DNA from: Streptomyces sp. CBMA123
Lineage (GTDB): Bacteria > Actinomycetota > Actinomycetes > Streptomycetales > Streptomycetaceae
Reading direction: 5' to 3'
NCBI RefSeq assembly: GCF_014596465.1
Contig: NZ_MECK01000619.1
Coordinates: 1-37,651, forward strand
DNA length: 37,651 nucleotides
Position numbers and translations under genes: made by a program. The notes under the pieces were generated by a model. The model saw only the letters and a list, made by a program, of their open reading frames with translations, was not told the DNA's origin and searched no databases. Positions 1 through 9,850 of this stretch are shown here, in pieces (the first letter of the stretch is position 1; each line of letters opens with the position of its first letter).

Positions 1-456
1 CTTCACCAGCACCGGCAGGTCGGCCTCGGCCGGCTCGGCGAGCGCCGCCAGCACGGGCACCCCGGCCGCGGCCATCAGCCGCTTGGCCGCCGTCTTGGAG
101 CCCATCGCGGCGATCGCGGCCGGCGGCGGGCCGACCCACACCAGGCCCGCGTCCAGCACGGCGCGGGCGAACTCGGCGCTCTCGGACAGGAATCCGTACC
201 CCGGGTGGACGGCGTCCGCGCCGGCCTGGAGAGCCGCCCGGATGATCAGCTCGCCGCGCAGATAGGTGTCGGCGGGCGCGGCGCCGGGCAGTCGGACGGC
301 CGCGTCGGCCTCCCGTACGTGCGGGGCGTCGGCGTCCGGGTCGGAGTGGACGGCGGTGGTCGCGATGCCCAGCTCCCGGCAGGTGCGGAACACCCGGCGG
401 GCGATCTCGCCGCGGTTGGCGACCAGCAGGTTGCCGATCGATTTCCTGGAAGTCAT
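1..456 (-). CDS. Acyl-CoA carboxylase biotin carboxylase subunit (partial, N-terminal 152 codons)
   Basis: This is the N-terminus of a biotin carboxylase (alpha) subunit; the rest lies beyond the left edge. It would carboxylate biotin with ATP and bicarbonate for the carboxyltransferase encoded just upstream. The visible protein starts MTSRKSIGNLLVANRGEIA, the typical first strand and glycine-rich segment of the biotin-carboxylase N-domain, followed by HPGYGFLSE around residues 83-91 and VGPPPAAIAAMGSK around residues 107-120, both hallmarks of AccA/PccA/AtuF-type subunits. The ATG at 456 has a GAGAGGG ribosome-binding site ending 4 nt upstream and lies 8 nt after the stop of the carboxyltransferase gene, so the two are co-transcribed. 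The ATP-grasp core and any biotin carboxyl carrier domain are outside the window. Substrate cannot be read from this part; the neighbours suggest a branched or terpenoid acyl-CoA. Confidence 0.93.
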   Translation of the reverse strand, partial: MTSRKSIGNLLVANRGEIARRVFRTCRELGIATTAVHSDPDADAPHVREADAAVRLPGAAPADTYLRGELIIRAALQAGADAVHPGYGFLSESAEFARAVLDAGLVWVGPPPAAIAAMGSKTAAKRLMAAAGVPVLAALAEPAEADLPVLVK

Positions 457-464
457 CTGCCCTC

Positions 465-2063
465 TCACAGTCGGAAGACGCCGTAGCCACGCGCGCCCTC
501 GACCGGCGCGTTGTGGATCGCGGACAGGCACAGGCCGAGCACCGTACGGGTGTCACGCGGGTCGATCACGCCGTCGTCGTACAGCCGGCCGGACAGGAAG
601 ACCGGCAGCGACTCCGCCTCGATCTGCTGCTCGACCATCGCCCGGATCGCCGCGTCGGCGTCCTCGTCGTACGGCTGCCCCTTCGCCGCGGCGGACTGAC
701 GGGCCACGATCGACAGCACCCCGGCGAGCTGCTGCGGGCCCATCACCGCGGACTTGGCGCTCGGCCAGGAGAACAGGAAGCGCGGCTCGTAGGCCCGTCC
801 GCACATGCCGTAGTGGCCGGCCCCGTAGGAGGCGCCCAGCAGGACGGACAGGTGCGGCACCCTGGAGTTGGCGACGGCGTTGATCATCATCGCGCCGTGC
901 TTGATGATGCCGCCCTGCTCGTAGTCCCGGCCCACCATGTAGCCGGTGGTGTTGTGCAGGAACAGCAGCGGGGTGTTCCGCTGGTTGGCCAACTGGATGA
1001 ACTGGGCGGCCTTCTGGGACTCCGCGCTGAACAGCACGCCCTGGGCGTTGGCCAGGACGCCGACCGGGTACCCGTGCAGCCGGGCCCAGCCGGTGGCCAG
1101 GCTGCTGCCGTAGAGCGGCTTGAACTCGTCGAAGTCGGAGCCGTCGACGATCCGGGCGATCACCTCGCGCGGGTCGAAGGGCACCTTGAGGTCGCCGGGG
1201 ACGATGCCCAGCAGCTCCTCCTCGTCGTACCTGGGCGGCTCGGCGCGCCGGTCCGGCCCGGGGCCCGGCTTGCGGTGGTCCAGCCGGGCGACGATCCGGC
1301 GGGCGGTCCGCAGGGCGTCCGCCTCGTCCACCGCGAAGTGGTCGGCCAGCCCGGAGGTGCGGGCGTGCATCTCGGCGCCGCCCAGCGACTCGTCGTCGGC
1401 CTCCTCGCCGGTGGCCATCTTCACCAGCGGCGGGCCGCCGAGGAACACCTTGGCGCGCTCCTTGACCAGCACGGTGTGGTCCGACATGCCCGGCACGTAG
1501 GCGCCGCCGGCCGTCGAGTTGCCGAACACCACGGCCACGGTGGGGATCCCGGCCGCGGACAGCCGGGTGAGGTCGCGGAACAGGGCCCCGCCGGGGATGA
1601 AGATCTCCTTCTGGCTGGGCAGGTCCGCGCCGCCGGACTCCACCAGGTTGACCACCGGGAGCCGGTTGTTCAGCGCGATCTCGTTGGCCCGCAGGGCCTT
1701 TCGCAGCGTCCACGGGTTGCTGGCGCCGCCGCGCACCGTCGGGTCGTTGGCCGTGATCACGCACTCCACGCCCTCGATCACCCCGATCCCGGTCACCAGC
1801 GCGGCGCCCACCGGGTAGTCACTGCCCCAGGCGGCCAGCGGGGACAGCTCCAGGAACGGCGAGTCCTGGTCGACCAGCAGCTCGATCCGCTCCCGGGCCA
1901 GCAGCTTGCCCCGCTTGCGGTGGCGCTCCACGTACGTGGGGCCGCCGCCGGCCAGCGCCTTGGCGTGCTCGGCGTCCAGCGCGGCCAGCTTGGCGGTCAT
2001 CGCGGCACGGTGCTCGGCGTACTCGGCCCCGGCCGGGTCGACGCGGGTGGGCAGCACGGTCAC
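465..2063 (-). CDS. Acyl-CoA carboxylase carboxyltransferase (beta) subunit, AtuC/MccB-like
   Basis: Transfers the carboxyl group from biotin to an acyl-CoA. The 532-aa protein has the two crotonase-like halves of this family. The N-half carries LLVDQDSPFLELSPLA, ANDPTVRGGA and the AGGAYVPGMSD oxyanion segment. The C-half carries VLANAQGVLFSAESQKAAQFIQ, FLHNTTGYMVG and GASYGAGHYGMCGRAYEPRF. The length and the HNTTGYMVG and GHYGMCGRAY patterns resemble methylcrotonyl-CoA or geranyl-CoA carboxylases more than propionyl-CoA carboxylase. The GTG start at 2063 overlaps the atuA stop in a GTGA, so translation is coupled; GGAGG lies just upstream. The AtuA-like partner favours a geranyl- or citronellyl-type substrate, but methylcrotonyl-CoA or another branched 3-methyl-enoyl-CoA remains possible. 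Confidence 0.93.
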   Translation of the reverse strand: MTVLPTRVDPAGAEYAEHRAAMTAKLAALDAEHAKALAGGGPTYVERHRKRGKLLARERIELLVDQDSPFLELSPLAAWGSDYPVGAALVTGIGVIEGVECVITANDPTVRGGASNPWTLRKALRANEIALNNRLPVVNLVESGGADLPSQKEIFIPGGALFRDLTRLSAAGIPTVAVVFGNSTAGGAYVPGMSDHTVLVKERAKVFLGGPPLVKMATGEEADDESLGGAEMHARTSGLADHFAVDEADALRTARRIVARLDHRKPGPGPDRRAEPPRYDEEELLGIVPGDLKVPFDPREVIARIVDGSDFDEFKPLYGSSLATGWARLHGYPVGVLANAQGVLFSAESQKAAQFIQLANQRNTPLLFLHNTTGYMVGRDYEQGGIIKHGAMMINAVANSRVPHLSVLLGASYGAGHYGMCGRAYEPRFLFSWPSAKSAVMGPQQLAGVLSIVARQSAAAKGQPYDEDADAAIRAMVEQQIEAESLPVFLSGRLYDDGVIDPRDTRTVLGLCLSAIHNAPVEGARGYGVFRL

Positions 2064-3796
2064 AGCAGGACCTCCGGAATGTCGAGGTGGCGCGAGCGCA
2101 GCCACTCGCCCAGGGCCTTGGCCTGCGGGTCGAAGCGGTGCTGGGCGGCGACGCCCTCGCCGAGCAGGCCGGTGAGGGTGAAGTTGACCGCTCTGAGGTG
2201 CGGCAGCAGGTGCCGGGTGACGGGCAACTCGGCGGTCTCGGGCAGCAGTTCGCGCAGCTTCGGGACGGTGAGGGTGTGCGCCAGCCAGCGCCAGCCGTCC
2301 TCGCTGCGGGCCCAGACGCCCAGGTTGGCGTCGCCGCCCTTGTCGCCGCTGCGGGCGCCGAGCAGCAGGCCGAGCGGGGCGCGGCGGGTCGGGCCGGGCG
2401 GCAGCGGGTCGGGCAACTCGGCTTGGGTGTCGGCCGGTTGGATGTCGGCCGGGTGGGTGTCGACCGGCTGGGAGGTCACCGGGGCGGGCGGGACGGCGAT
2501 CCGGCGGCCGTCCGGCAGCACGGCGGTGTGCTCGACCAGCTTGGCGTCCACCCGGGCGGCGGTGAACACCCCGTACGGCGCACCCGGGCCGGGCGGGGCG
2601 GTGAGGTGGAAGCCCGGGTACCCGGCGAGGCCCAACTCCACCGCGGCCTTGCCCAGTTCGCGCCCGACCCGGGCCGGGTCCCGGTCCCGGGCGGTCAGCC
2701 GGAGCAGGGCCGAGGCGGCCTCCTCGGTGTCGGCGTCCGGGTGGTCGGTGCGGGCCAGGGTCCAGCGCAGCTCGGCGGGGCGGGCCTCGGGCGGCAGGGC
2801 GGCGGCGAACTGGCGTTGCACCAGGGCGGACTTGGCCTCGATGTCCAGTCCGGTGAGGACGAAGACCACCTCGTTGCGGTGGCCGCCGAGACGGTTCAGC
2901 CCGACCTTGAGGGTGGGTGGCGGGGCCTCGCCGCGCACGCCGTCGATCCGCACCCGGTCCGGGGCCTCCTCGGTGAGCCGGACGGTGTCCAGCCGGGCGG
3001 TCACATCGGGGCCGAGGTAGTGCGGCCCGCCCGTCTCGTACAGGAGTTGGGCGGTGACGGTGCCGACGGTGACGGCCCCGCCGGTGCCGGGGTGCTTGGT
3101 GATCACGCTGGAGCCGTCCGGGTGCAGCTCGGCCAGCGGGAAGCCCGGGTGGTCCACGTCGTGCTCGCGGAAGAAGGCGTAGTTGCCGCCGGTGGCCTGC
3201 GCCCCGCACTCCAGGACGTGCCCGGCCACCACCGCCCCGGCGAGGGCGTCCAGATCCTCGGGTGTCCAGCCGAAGTGGGCGATCGCCGGCCCGGCCACCA
3301 GCGCCGCGTCCGTGACCCGGCCGGTGACCACCACGTCCGCGCCCCCGGCCAGGCAGGCGGCGATGCCGAAGCCGCCGAGATACGCGTTGGCGGCCAACAG
3401 GCCCTCGGGCAGCCCGAGTTCGGCCCGGCGCGGCAGCAGGTCGTCACCCTCGACATGGGCGACGGCCGTCGGCACGCCCAGGTGTCGCGCCAACTCCCGC
3501 AGCTGCTCGGCGAGTCGGGCCGGATTGAGGCCACCGGCGTTCACCACGATCCGCACGCCCCGGTCCCGGGCCAGCCCGAGGCACTCCTCCATCTGCCGCA
3601 GGAACGTCCGGGCGTATCCGAGCGACGGGTCCTTCAACCGGTCCCGGGCCAGGATCAGCATGGTCAGCTCGGCGAGGTAGTCCCCGGTGAGCACGTCCAG
3701 CGGCCCGCCCGTGAGCATCTCCCGCACCGCCGCGAAGCGGTCCCCGTAGAACCCCGAGGCATTGCCGATCCGCAGTACCGAGCTCGCGCGCGCCAA
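2060..3796 (-). CDS. atuA: AtuA-like protein (DUF1446 family, acyclic terpene utilisation)
   Basis: About 578 aa, close to the roughly 590 aa of Pseudomonas AtuA. AtuA is required for growth on acyclic terpenes, but its biochemical step is not established. Recognisable family segments are LRIGNASGFYGDRF at the start, GDYLAELTMLILAR, VVNAGGLNP, VVVTGRVTDAAL, ECGAQATGGNYAF and a C-terminal small domain beginning LLGARSGDKGGDANLGVWA. I chose the TTG at 3796: AGGGGAGG lies 4 nt upstream and homologues begin close to this point. An upstream in-frame TTG at 3880 would add 28 residues that look non-coding and lacks this site. The stop overlaps the carboxyltransferase start by 4 bp. A Pro/Thr/Asp-rich linker between the two domains contains a tandem repeat. 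This is the first gene of the operon, so its leader probably controls all three genes. Confidence 0.9.
   Translation of the reverse strand: MARASSVLRIGNASGFYGDRFAAVREMLTGGPLDVLTGDYLAELTMLILARDRLKDPSLGYARTFLRQMEECLGLARDRGVRIVVNAGGLNPARLAEQLRELARHLGVPTAVAHVEGDDLLPRRAELGLPEGLLAANAYLGGFGIAACLAGGADVVVTGRVTDAALVAGPAIAHFGWTPEDLDALAGAVVAGHVLECGAQATGGNYAFFREHDVDHPGFPLAELHPDGSSVITKHPGTGGAVTVGTVTAQLLYETGGPHYLGPDVTARLDTVRLTEEAPDRVRIDGVRGEAPPPTLKVGLNRLGGHRNEVVFVLTGLDIEAKSALVQRQFAAALPPEARPAELRWTLARTDHPDADTEEAASALLRLTARDRDPARVGRELGKAAVELGLAGYPGFHLTAPPGPGAPYGVFTAARVDAKLVEHTAVLPDGRRIAVPPAPVTSQPVDTHPADIQPADTQAELPDPLPPGPTRRAPLGLLLGARSGDKGGDANLGVWARSEDGWRWLAHTLTVPKLRELLPETAELPVTRHLLPHLRAVNFTLTGLLGEGVAAQHRFDPQAKALGEWLRSRHLDIPEVLL
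2428..2472 (-). repeat. In-frame 15-bp tandem repeat (3 copies) in the atuA linker
   Basis: Three 15-bp units start at 2428, 2443 and 2458, each beginning TGTCGRCCGG on the plus strand. On the coding strand they give five-residue repeats of the type (A/V)D(T/I)(H/Q)P in the linker between the two AtuA domains. The repeat keeps the reading frame, so it should only change linker length. Confidence 0.85.
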
Positions 3797-3861
3797 TGCG
3801 CCTCCCCTGCCGGTGGGTTGGCGGCACTCCGCACGAGTGCCACCGGGCAGCAGCGTGGCAC
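3797..3861 (-). promoter_or_regulatory. atuA leader with two mutually exclusive hairpins and the ribosome-binding site
   Basis: In the transcript, GTGCCAC (3861-3855) can pair with GTGGCAC (3843-3837), leaving an 11-nt loop. Alternatively GGCACTC (3841-3835) can pair with GAGTGCC (3829-3823), leaving a 5-nt loop. Both stems are perfect 7-bp pairs and both use 3837-3841, so only one can form at a time. AGGGGAGG (3808-3801) follows, then the TTG start. The arrangement resembles an anti-terminator or translation switch, but no poly-U terminator or known riboswitch motif was recognised; function is inferred. Confidence 0.45.
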
Positions 3862-3877
3862 CGGCCGGAGAAAAAAT

Positions 3878-3893
3878 CAATCATGCCTGCTTG
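3878..3893. promoter_or_regulatory. Imperfect 16-bp palindrome upstream of atuA, candidate operator
   Basis: CAATCATGCCTGCTTG matches its own reverse complement at 12 of 16 positions (6 of 8 pairs). It sits in a locally AT-rich island, with six consecutive A residues at 3871-3876, about 80 bp before the atuA start and about 100 bp before the divergent leaderless gene at 4007. Terpene and acyl-CoA catabolic operons are often controlled by TetR-family repressors that bind such sites. No regulator gene of this kind is in the window. Confidence 0.4.
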
Positions 3894-3993
3894 TTTTCCC
3901 CCTCCCGGGGCGCGGCCGCCATCACCGGGCGGGCGGACGCTGCCGGCCTGGGGGCCGGGCGGATACCCGGTGCGTTCACGGCCGGTTCGTGGA

Positions 3994-4006
3994 TAGCCTC
4001 AGCGGT
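3994..4006 (+). promoter_or_regulatory. Leaderless promoter (-10 TAGCCT, 7 nt before ATG)
   Basis: TAGCCT (3994-3999) is followed by exactly 7 nt and then the ATG at 4007. There is no purine-rich ribosome-binding site before the ATG. This is the usual layout of actinobacterial leaderless genes, in which transcription starts at the A of the ATG. No clear -35 box. Confidence 0.65.
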
Positions 4007-4510
4007 ATGACCTGGCTTCCCGCTGACTTCGTCCACCCCGTCCATGTGCCGCTGCTCGGCGGGGCGTACCACCTGCGGCCGATCCGGGAGGCGGACGCAC
4101 CGATGGACTATCCGGCCGTGATGGGGTCGCGGGAGCGGCTGTTCGGGATCTTCGGACCGGCCTGGGGGTGGCCGGCCGAGACGATCACGGCCGAGGCGAA
4201 CCGGGTCGACCTGGCGCGGCACGAACGGGAGATCGCCGCGCACCAGTCGTTCAACTACGTGCTGCTGGACGACGCGGAGACGGCGGTGCGCGGGTGCGTG
4301 TACATCGACCCGCCGGAGCGGGCCGGGGCGGACGGCGAGATCGCCTGGTGGGTGGTGGACGAGCTGGCCGGCGGCGAGGTGGAGCGGGCCCTGGACGCGC
4401 TGGTGCCGCGATGGATCGCCACCGACTGGCCGTTCCGGCAGCCGCGGCTCCTGGGGCGCGACCTCACCTGGGAGGAGTGGCTGGCGCTGCCGGAGGCCCC
4501 GAATGCCTGA
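4007..4510 (+). CDS. Small GNAT-like/uncharacterised acetyltransferase-type protein
   Basis: A 167-aa soluble protein starting MTWLPADFVHPVHVPLL. The segment YHLRPIREADAPMDYPAVMGSRERL resembles the first strand and helix of GNAT proteins. SFNYVLLDDAETAVRGCVYIDPPERAGADGEIAWWVVDEL resembles their central beta strands, but no R/Q-x-x-G-x-G/A acetyl-CoA loop is obvious where one would expect it. It may therefore be a degenerate GNAT-fold protein and activity is uncertain. The start is fixed by the leaderless promoter 7 nt upstream. Its last 8 bp overlap the start of the methyltransferase at 4503, suggesting co-expression. No membrane segment or signal peptide. Confidence 0.8.
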   Translation: MTWLPADFVHPVHVPLLGGAYHLRPIREADAPMDYPAVMGSRERLFGIFGPAWGWPAETITAEANRVDLARHEREIAAHQSFNYVLLDDAETAVRGCVYIDPPERAGADGEIAWWVVDELAGGEVERALDALVPRWIATDWPFRQPRLLGRDLTWEEWLALPEAPNA

Positions 4511-5261
4511 GCGCGCGCGGAGTTTCGGACCGGTCGCCGAGGCCTACGAGCGCTACCGGCCCGGGTATCCCGCCGAACTCTTCGACCTGGTCGCGCAGTA
4601 CGCCGGCCGGCCGGTGCGCACGGCCCTGGAGATCGGCGCCGGGACGGGCAAGGCGACCCGGCTGTTCGCCGGGCGCGGCGTGGCCGTCACCGCGACCGAG
4701 CCGGACGGCGCCATGCTCGCCGAACTGCGCCGGCACACCCCGGCGAACGTCCGGACGGTGCGGGCGGCCTTCGAGGAGCTGCCCCCGGGCGAACCGTACG
4801 ACCTGGTGTACGCGGCGGCCTCACTGCACTGGACCCGCCCGCGGGGGCGGTGGGCGCGAATGGCCCGACTGCTGGCGCCCGGTGGGGTGTTCGCCTGCTT
4901 CGGCGGGCCGGTGGAGCCGGCCGACCCGGCGGTGGCGGAGGCCGTCCGCACGGCCCGGGCGCCGTTCCTGGAGAGAGACGACGTGCCCTCCCCGGACGGC
5001 ACGCCGCCGGAGCAGGCGATGCAGTGGCCGGGCACCGAGCTGCGGCGCTCCGAGTGGTTCACCGACATCCGACAGGCCGTGCTGGCCCGGCAGTTGACGA
5101 GGACCGCGGAGGAGTACGTCGGCCATCTGTCCACCGTCTCGGCCTATCTCCTCCTGCCGCAGGACACCCGGGCGGAGGTGTTCCGCCGGATCCTGGCCGC
5201 GCTGCCGGAGCGCGTCCGACTGGACGCGGACATCACCGCGCACCTCGCGCGGCGCCGCTGA
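4503..5261 (+). CDS. Class I SAM-dependent methyltransferase
   Basis: A 252-aa Rossmann-fold methyltransferase of the methyltransferase-11/25 type. Motif I is ALEIGAGTGKATRLF (about residues 41-55), followed by the acidic residue at the end of strand 2 in VTATEPDGAML, and YDLVYAAASLHW, a pattern common in small-molecule methyltransferases of actinobacteria. The N-terminal FGPVAEAYERYRPGYP is a family signature. The ATG lies inside the 3' end of the preceding gene, so translation is probably coupled. The substrate cannot be deduced. A second, unrelated methyltransferase follows 87 bp downstream. Confidence 0.92.
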   Translation: MPERARSFGPVAEAYERYRPGYPAELFDLVAQYAGRPVRTALEIGAGTGKATRLFAGRGVAVTATEPDGAMLAELRRHTPANVRTVRAAFEELPPGEPYDLVYAAASLHWTRPRGRWARMARLLAPGGVFACFGGPVEPADPAVAEAVRTARAPFLERDDVPSPDGTPPEQAMQWPGTELRRSEWFTDIRQAVLARQLTRTAEEYVGHLSTVSAYLLLPQDTRAEVFRRILAALPERVRLDADITAHLARRR

Positions 5262-5348
5262 TTCGTGGCTTCCGCCAGTACGACGGCGCGTCAGGCTGCG
5301 CAAGACTCCCAGCACAGCACACGGTGGCGCACACGGGAGGACGACGCG

Positions 5349-6092
5349 ATGAGCGTGCAGCAGTACGACCTGATCGGCGAGGCGTTCGAGGGCTTCAAGG
5401 CACTGCCCCTGACCCGCTACGGCGAGGTGCCGAGCGTGCTCGGCCTGGTCGGGGACGTGCGCGGCAAGGCGGTCCTGGACCTGGCCTGCGGCACCGGCTT
5501 CTACAGTCGGGAGCTGCGCCGGCGCGGCGCGGCGGACGTGCTCGGGGTCGACATCTCCACCGAAATGATCGCCGCCGCCCGGTCGTTCGAGGAACGCGAG
5601 CCGCTCGGGGTCCGCTACGAGGTCGGCGACGTGGCCGAACTACGGCCGCTGGAACGGCAGTTCGACGTGGCGCTGGCGGTGCAGTGCCTCAACTACGCAG
5701 AGGACCGTGCCGCGCTGGACCGGATGTGCCGCACCATCCACCGCAGCCTGGTGCCGGGCGCGGGCTTCTACGTCTTCGCCCAGAAGCCGGACTACGCCTT
5801 CGACTGTCCCTCCCTGGAGCGGTACGGGTTCCGCTGCGAGCCGACCGGTGAGCAGGCCGAGACCGGCCCGCGGGTGCGGGTGACCGCGCTCCTCGACCCC
5901 CAGCCGATCAGCATCCTCGGTACGGTCCCGCGCCGCGAGATCTACGAGGAGTCGCTGCGGGCGGCCGGGTTCACCGAGCTGGAGTGGGTGCCGCTGCGGA
6001 TCTCCGAGGCGGGCCTGCGCGAGTTCGGCGCGGAGTTCTGGGCGGATGTGCTCGCCCACCCGCCGCTGGAGCTGCTGCGCTGCCGCGCCTGA
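5349..6092 (+). CDS. Class I SAM-dependent methyltransferase (ToxA-like)
   Basis: A 247-aa methyltransferase starting MSVQQYDLIGEAFEGFKALP. Motif I is VLDLACGTGFYSRELRRRG, followed by VLGVDISTEMI with the acidic residue that binds the SAM ribose, then FDVALAVQCLNYAED. The overall pattern matches a group of small methyltransferases that includes toxoflavin-type ToxA homologues; the substrate is unknown. I chose the ATG at 5349, not an upstream in-frame codon, because GGGAGG ends 9 nt upstream and the homologous region starts here. A tandem repeat begins at its stop codon and a strong hairpin follows. Confidence 0.9.
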   Translation: MSVQQYDLIGEAFEGFKALPLTRYGEVPSVLGLVGDVRGKAVLDLACGTGFYSRELRRRGAADVLGVDISTEMIAAARSFEEREPLGVRYEVGDVAELRPLERQFDVALAVQCLNYAEDRAALDRMCRTIHRSLVPGAGFYVFAQKPDYAFDCPSLERYGFRCEPTGEQAETGPRVRVTALLDPQPISILGTVPRREIYEESLRAAGFTELEWVPLRISEAGLREFGAEFWADVLAHPPLELLRCRA

Positions 6093-6138
6093 GCTGCTGA
6101 GCGTCCGAGCTGCTGAGCTGCTGAGCGTCCGAGCTGCT
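6089..6138 (+). repeat. 24-bp tandem direct repeat, 2 copies, across the methyltransferase stop codon
   Basis: Two identical 24-bp units (6091-6114 and 6115-6138, extendable left to 6089) begin GAGCTGCTGAGCGTCC. The unit includes the TGA stop, so the duplication also copies the stop codon. It is non-coding beyond the stop. It is one of several similar repeats at gene ends in this window. Confidence 0.9.
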
Positions 6139-6187
6139 GGAGCGGCTGAGCCACCCAAGCGGCCGGGCGCCTGCGTACCTGAGCGGA

Positions 6188-6239
6188 CCCGACGGCCCGG
6201 CCCCCGGACACTGGTCCGACCGGGGGTCGGGCCGTCGGG
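6188..6239 (+). terminator. Stem-loop terminator after the methyltransferase
   Basis: A 20-bp stem pairs 6188-6207 with 6220-6239, with one G-T wobble and a 12-nt loop. It lies about 95 bp after the methyltransferase stop and before the leaderless promoter at 6331. There is no T-tract, as is usual for high-GC actinobacterial terminators. Confidence 0.75.
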
Positions 6240-6330
6240 CTGCCCGGGGAAGCCGTGCCGTCCGGAGAAACCGGACACCCCCGGAGCAGACCGATCAGGA
6301 TTCGAGAAGCGCCCGCCCGGGGGCCGCGCC

Positions 6331-6343
6331 TAGCGTTGCCGTC
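6331..6343 (+). promoter_or_regulatory. Leaderless promoter of the VOC gene (-10 TAGCGT)
   Basis: TAGCGT (6331-6336) is followed by exactly 7 nt and the ATG at 6344. There is no ribosome-binding site, so the transcript probably begins at the start codon. Confidence 0.65.
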
Positions 6344-6757
6344 ATGAACGACATCAGCATTCACTGGACCTTCCTCCCCCACACCGACCCGGAGGCCTCG
6401 CTCGCCTTCTACCGCGACCTGCTGGGCTTCGAGGTCCGCCAGGACGTCGGCGGCGGCCCGATGCGGTGGATCACCGTCGGGCCCGCCGGCCAGCCGAGCG
6501 TGTCGCTGGTGCTGGAGCCGCCGTTCGCGGACCCGGGCATCACCGAGGACGAGCGGCGTACCATCACCGAGATGATGGCCAAGGGAACGTACGCCCGGGT
6601 GGTGCTCGCCACCGCCGACCTGGACGGGGTGTTCGACCGGCTGAAGTCCGGCGGCGCCGAGCTCGTCCAGGAGCCGACCCTCCAGCCGTACGGCGTCCGC
6701 GACTGCGCCTTCCGCGACCCGGCGGGCAACATGGTCCGCTTCAACGAAGTGCGCTGA
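6344..6757 (+). CDS. VOC (glyoxalase/bleomycin-resistance/dioxygenase superfamily) protein
   Basis: A 137-aa single-domain VOC protein with the paired beta-alpha-beta-beta-beta modules. The first is IHWTFLPHTDPEASLAFYRDLLGFEV; the second is VVLATADLDGVFDRLKSGGAELVQEP followed by YGVRDCAFRDPAGNMVRFNEV. The closing D-P-x-G-N signature is clear. Members either bind a metal and act as lyases or dioxygenases, or sequester drugs such as bleomycin; the sequence does not decide between these. The gene is leaderless. It stands just before a UvrA-like ATPase, with a hairpin in between, and the pairing suggests a resistance or detoxification role (inference). Confidence 0.88.
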   Translation: MNDISIHWTFLPHTDPEASLAFYRDLLGFEVRQDVGGGPMRWITVGPAGQPSVSLVLEPPFADPGITEDERRTITEMMAKGTYARVVLATADLDGVFDRLKSGGAELVQEPTLQPYGVRDCAFRDPAGNMVRFNEVR

Positions 6758-6764
6758 CCCCTCC

Positions 6765-6802
6765 CGGGCCCGCCCCGGCCACCCCCGGCCGGGGCGGGCC
6801 CG
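6765..6802 (+). terminator. Perfect 16-bp stem-loop between the VOC and UvrA-like genes
   Basis: The arms 6765-6780 and 6787-6802 are exact reverse complements, with a 6-nt loop. It starts 8 nt after the VOC stop, so the UvrA-like gene needs its own promoter; a TAGGAT box follows at 6816. Confidence 0.85.
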
Positions 6803-6815
6803 ATCCACCTGTCCG

Positions 6816-6821
6816 TAGGAT
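6816..6821 (+). promoter_or_regulatory. -10 box TAGGAT for the UvrA-like gene
   Basis: TAGGAT lies 29 nt before the ATG, leaving a short leader that contains the AGGAG ribosome-binding site. No good -35 hexamer was found. Confidence 0.45.
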
Positions 6822-6850
6822 CCGCCCGACCACCAGGAGCGAAGAGAACG

Positions 6851-9214
<2,364 letters not shown>

Positions 9215-9220
9215 CGGGCC

Positions 9221-9787
9221 TCAGCCGAGCGGAAGGACCATCTCCAGGATCCGGGCGCTCTCGTCCAGCACGTACGGCGTCTCGCCGCCGGTGTACGTGA
9301 AGCCGCGCCGCCGGTAGAAGGCGGCGGCGCGGTCGTTCGCCTCGTGGACGCCGAGCAGCATCCACTCGGCGCCGCCCTCCCGGGCCCAGGCGATGACCGC
9401 GTCCAGCAGGGCGTCGGCGACGCCGCGCTCACGGCCGCGGTGCGCCGGGTCGACCCAGACGCCGATCAGGTCGACGGTCGCGGTCTTGCGGCTGGGGATC
9501 GAGAGCATGGTGGCGACCCACCGGCCGTCGGCCGGATCCACCGCGACCAGGCCGATCCGGCCGGGCTCGTTCAGCCAGTCCGTCCGGGCCCGCCAGTTGC
9601 CCTCGCCCTGGAGCAGCGCGTACGCGTGGGTCTCGCCGAACGCCAGCGGAGTGTCCAGGAGTTGGGCCAGCCGGATGGTGCGCAGCCGCTCCCAGTCCTC
9701 GCGTCCGATCCGTTCGATCCGGTACTCCGGGCCGGCCGCGCCGCCCCCTCCGGCCTCGGTCCTCGTACCGTCCACGCCGTCCCCCAT
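9221..9787 (-). CDS. GNAT family N-acetyltransferase
   Basis: A 188-aa acetyltransferase. YRIERIGREDWERLRTIRLAQL is the first strand and helix. WVATMLSIPSRKTATVDLIGVWVDPAHRGRERGVADALLDAVIAWA contains strand 4 and an acetyl-CoA-binding loop of the type R-G-R-E-R-G. AAAFYRRRGFTYTG is the typical motif B with its conserved Tyr. I chose the ATG at 9787; a TTG at 9796 is an alternative. It converges with the UvrA-like gene, with only 6 bp between the two stops, so transcripts from both strands probably overlap. The substrate is unknown. Confidence 0.88.
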   Translation of the reverse strand: MGDGVDGTRTEAGGGGAAGPEYRIERIGREDWERLRTIRLAQLLDTPLAFGETHAYALLQGEGNWRARTDWLNEPGRIGLVAVDPADGRWVATMLSIPSRKTATVDLIGVWVDPAHRGRERGVADALLDAVIAWAREGGAEWMLLGVHEANDRAAAFYRRRGFTYTGGETPYVLDESARILEMVLPLG

Positions 9788-9800
9788 CAGGTGCAATGGC

Positions 9801-9830
9801 TCCGCCGCCGGTGGTCACCGGCGGCGGAGG
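9801..9830. terminator. 30-bp near-perfect palindrome between the oxidoreductase and GNAT genes
   Basis: The 14-bp arms CTCCGCCGCCGGTG and CACCGGCGGCGGAG are separated by only GT. For minus-strand transcription it could end the upstream oxidoreductase transcript. TATCCT (9837-9832) just upstream could be a -10 box for the GNAT gene, which would place the hairpin at the very 5' end of that mRNA, 13 nt before its ATG. Confidence 0.6.
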
Positions 9831-9850
9831 CAGGATAACCGGGCCGGGGA

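Noticed and set aside
513..3020. Long plus-strand open frame of 835 codons opposite the carboxyltransferase and atuA
   Set aside because: Its translation is Gly/Val/Gln/Arg-rich and mirrors the high-GC codon pattern of the real genes on the other strand; no family motif and no proper start.
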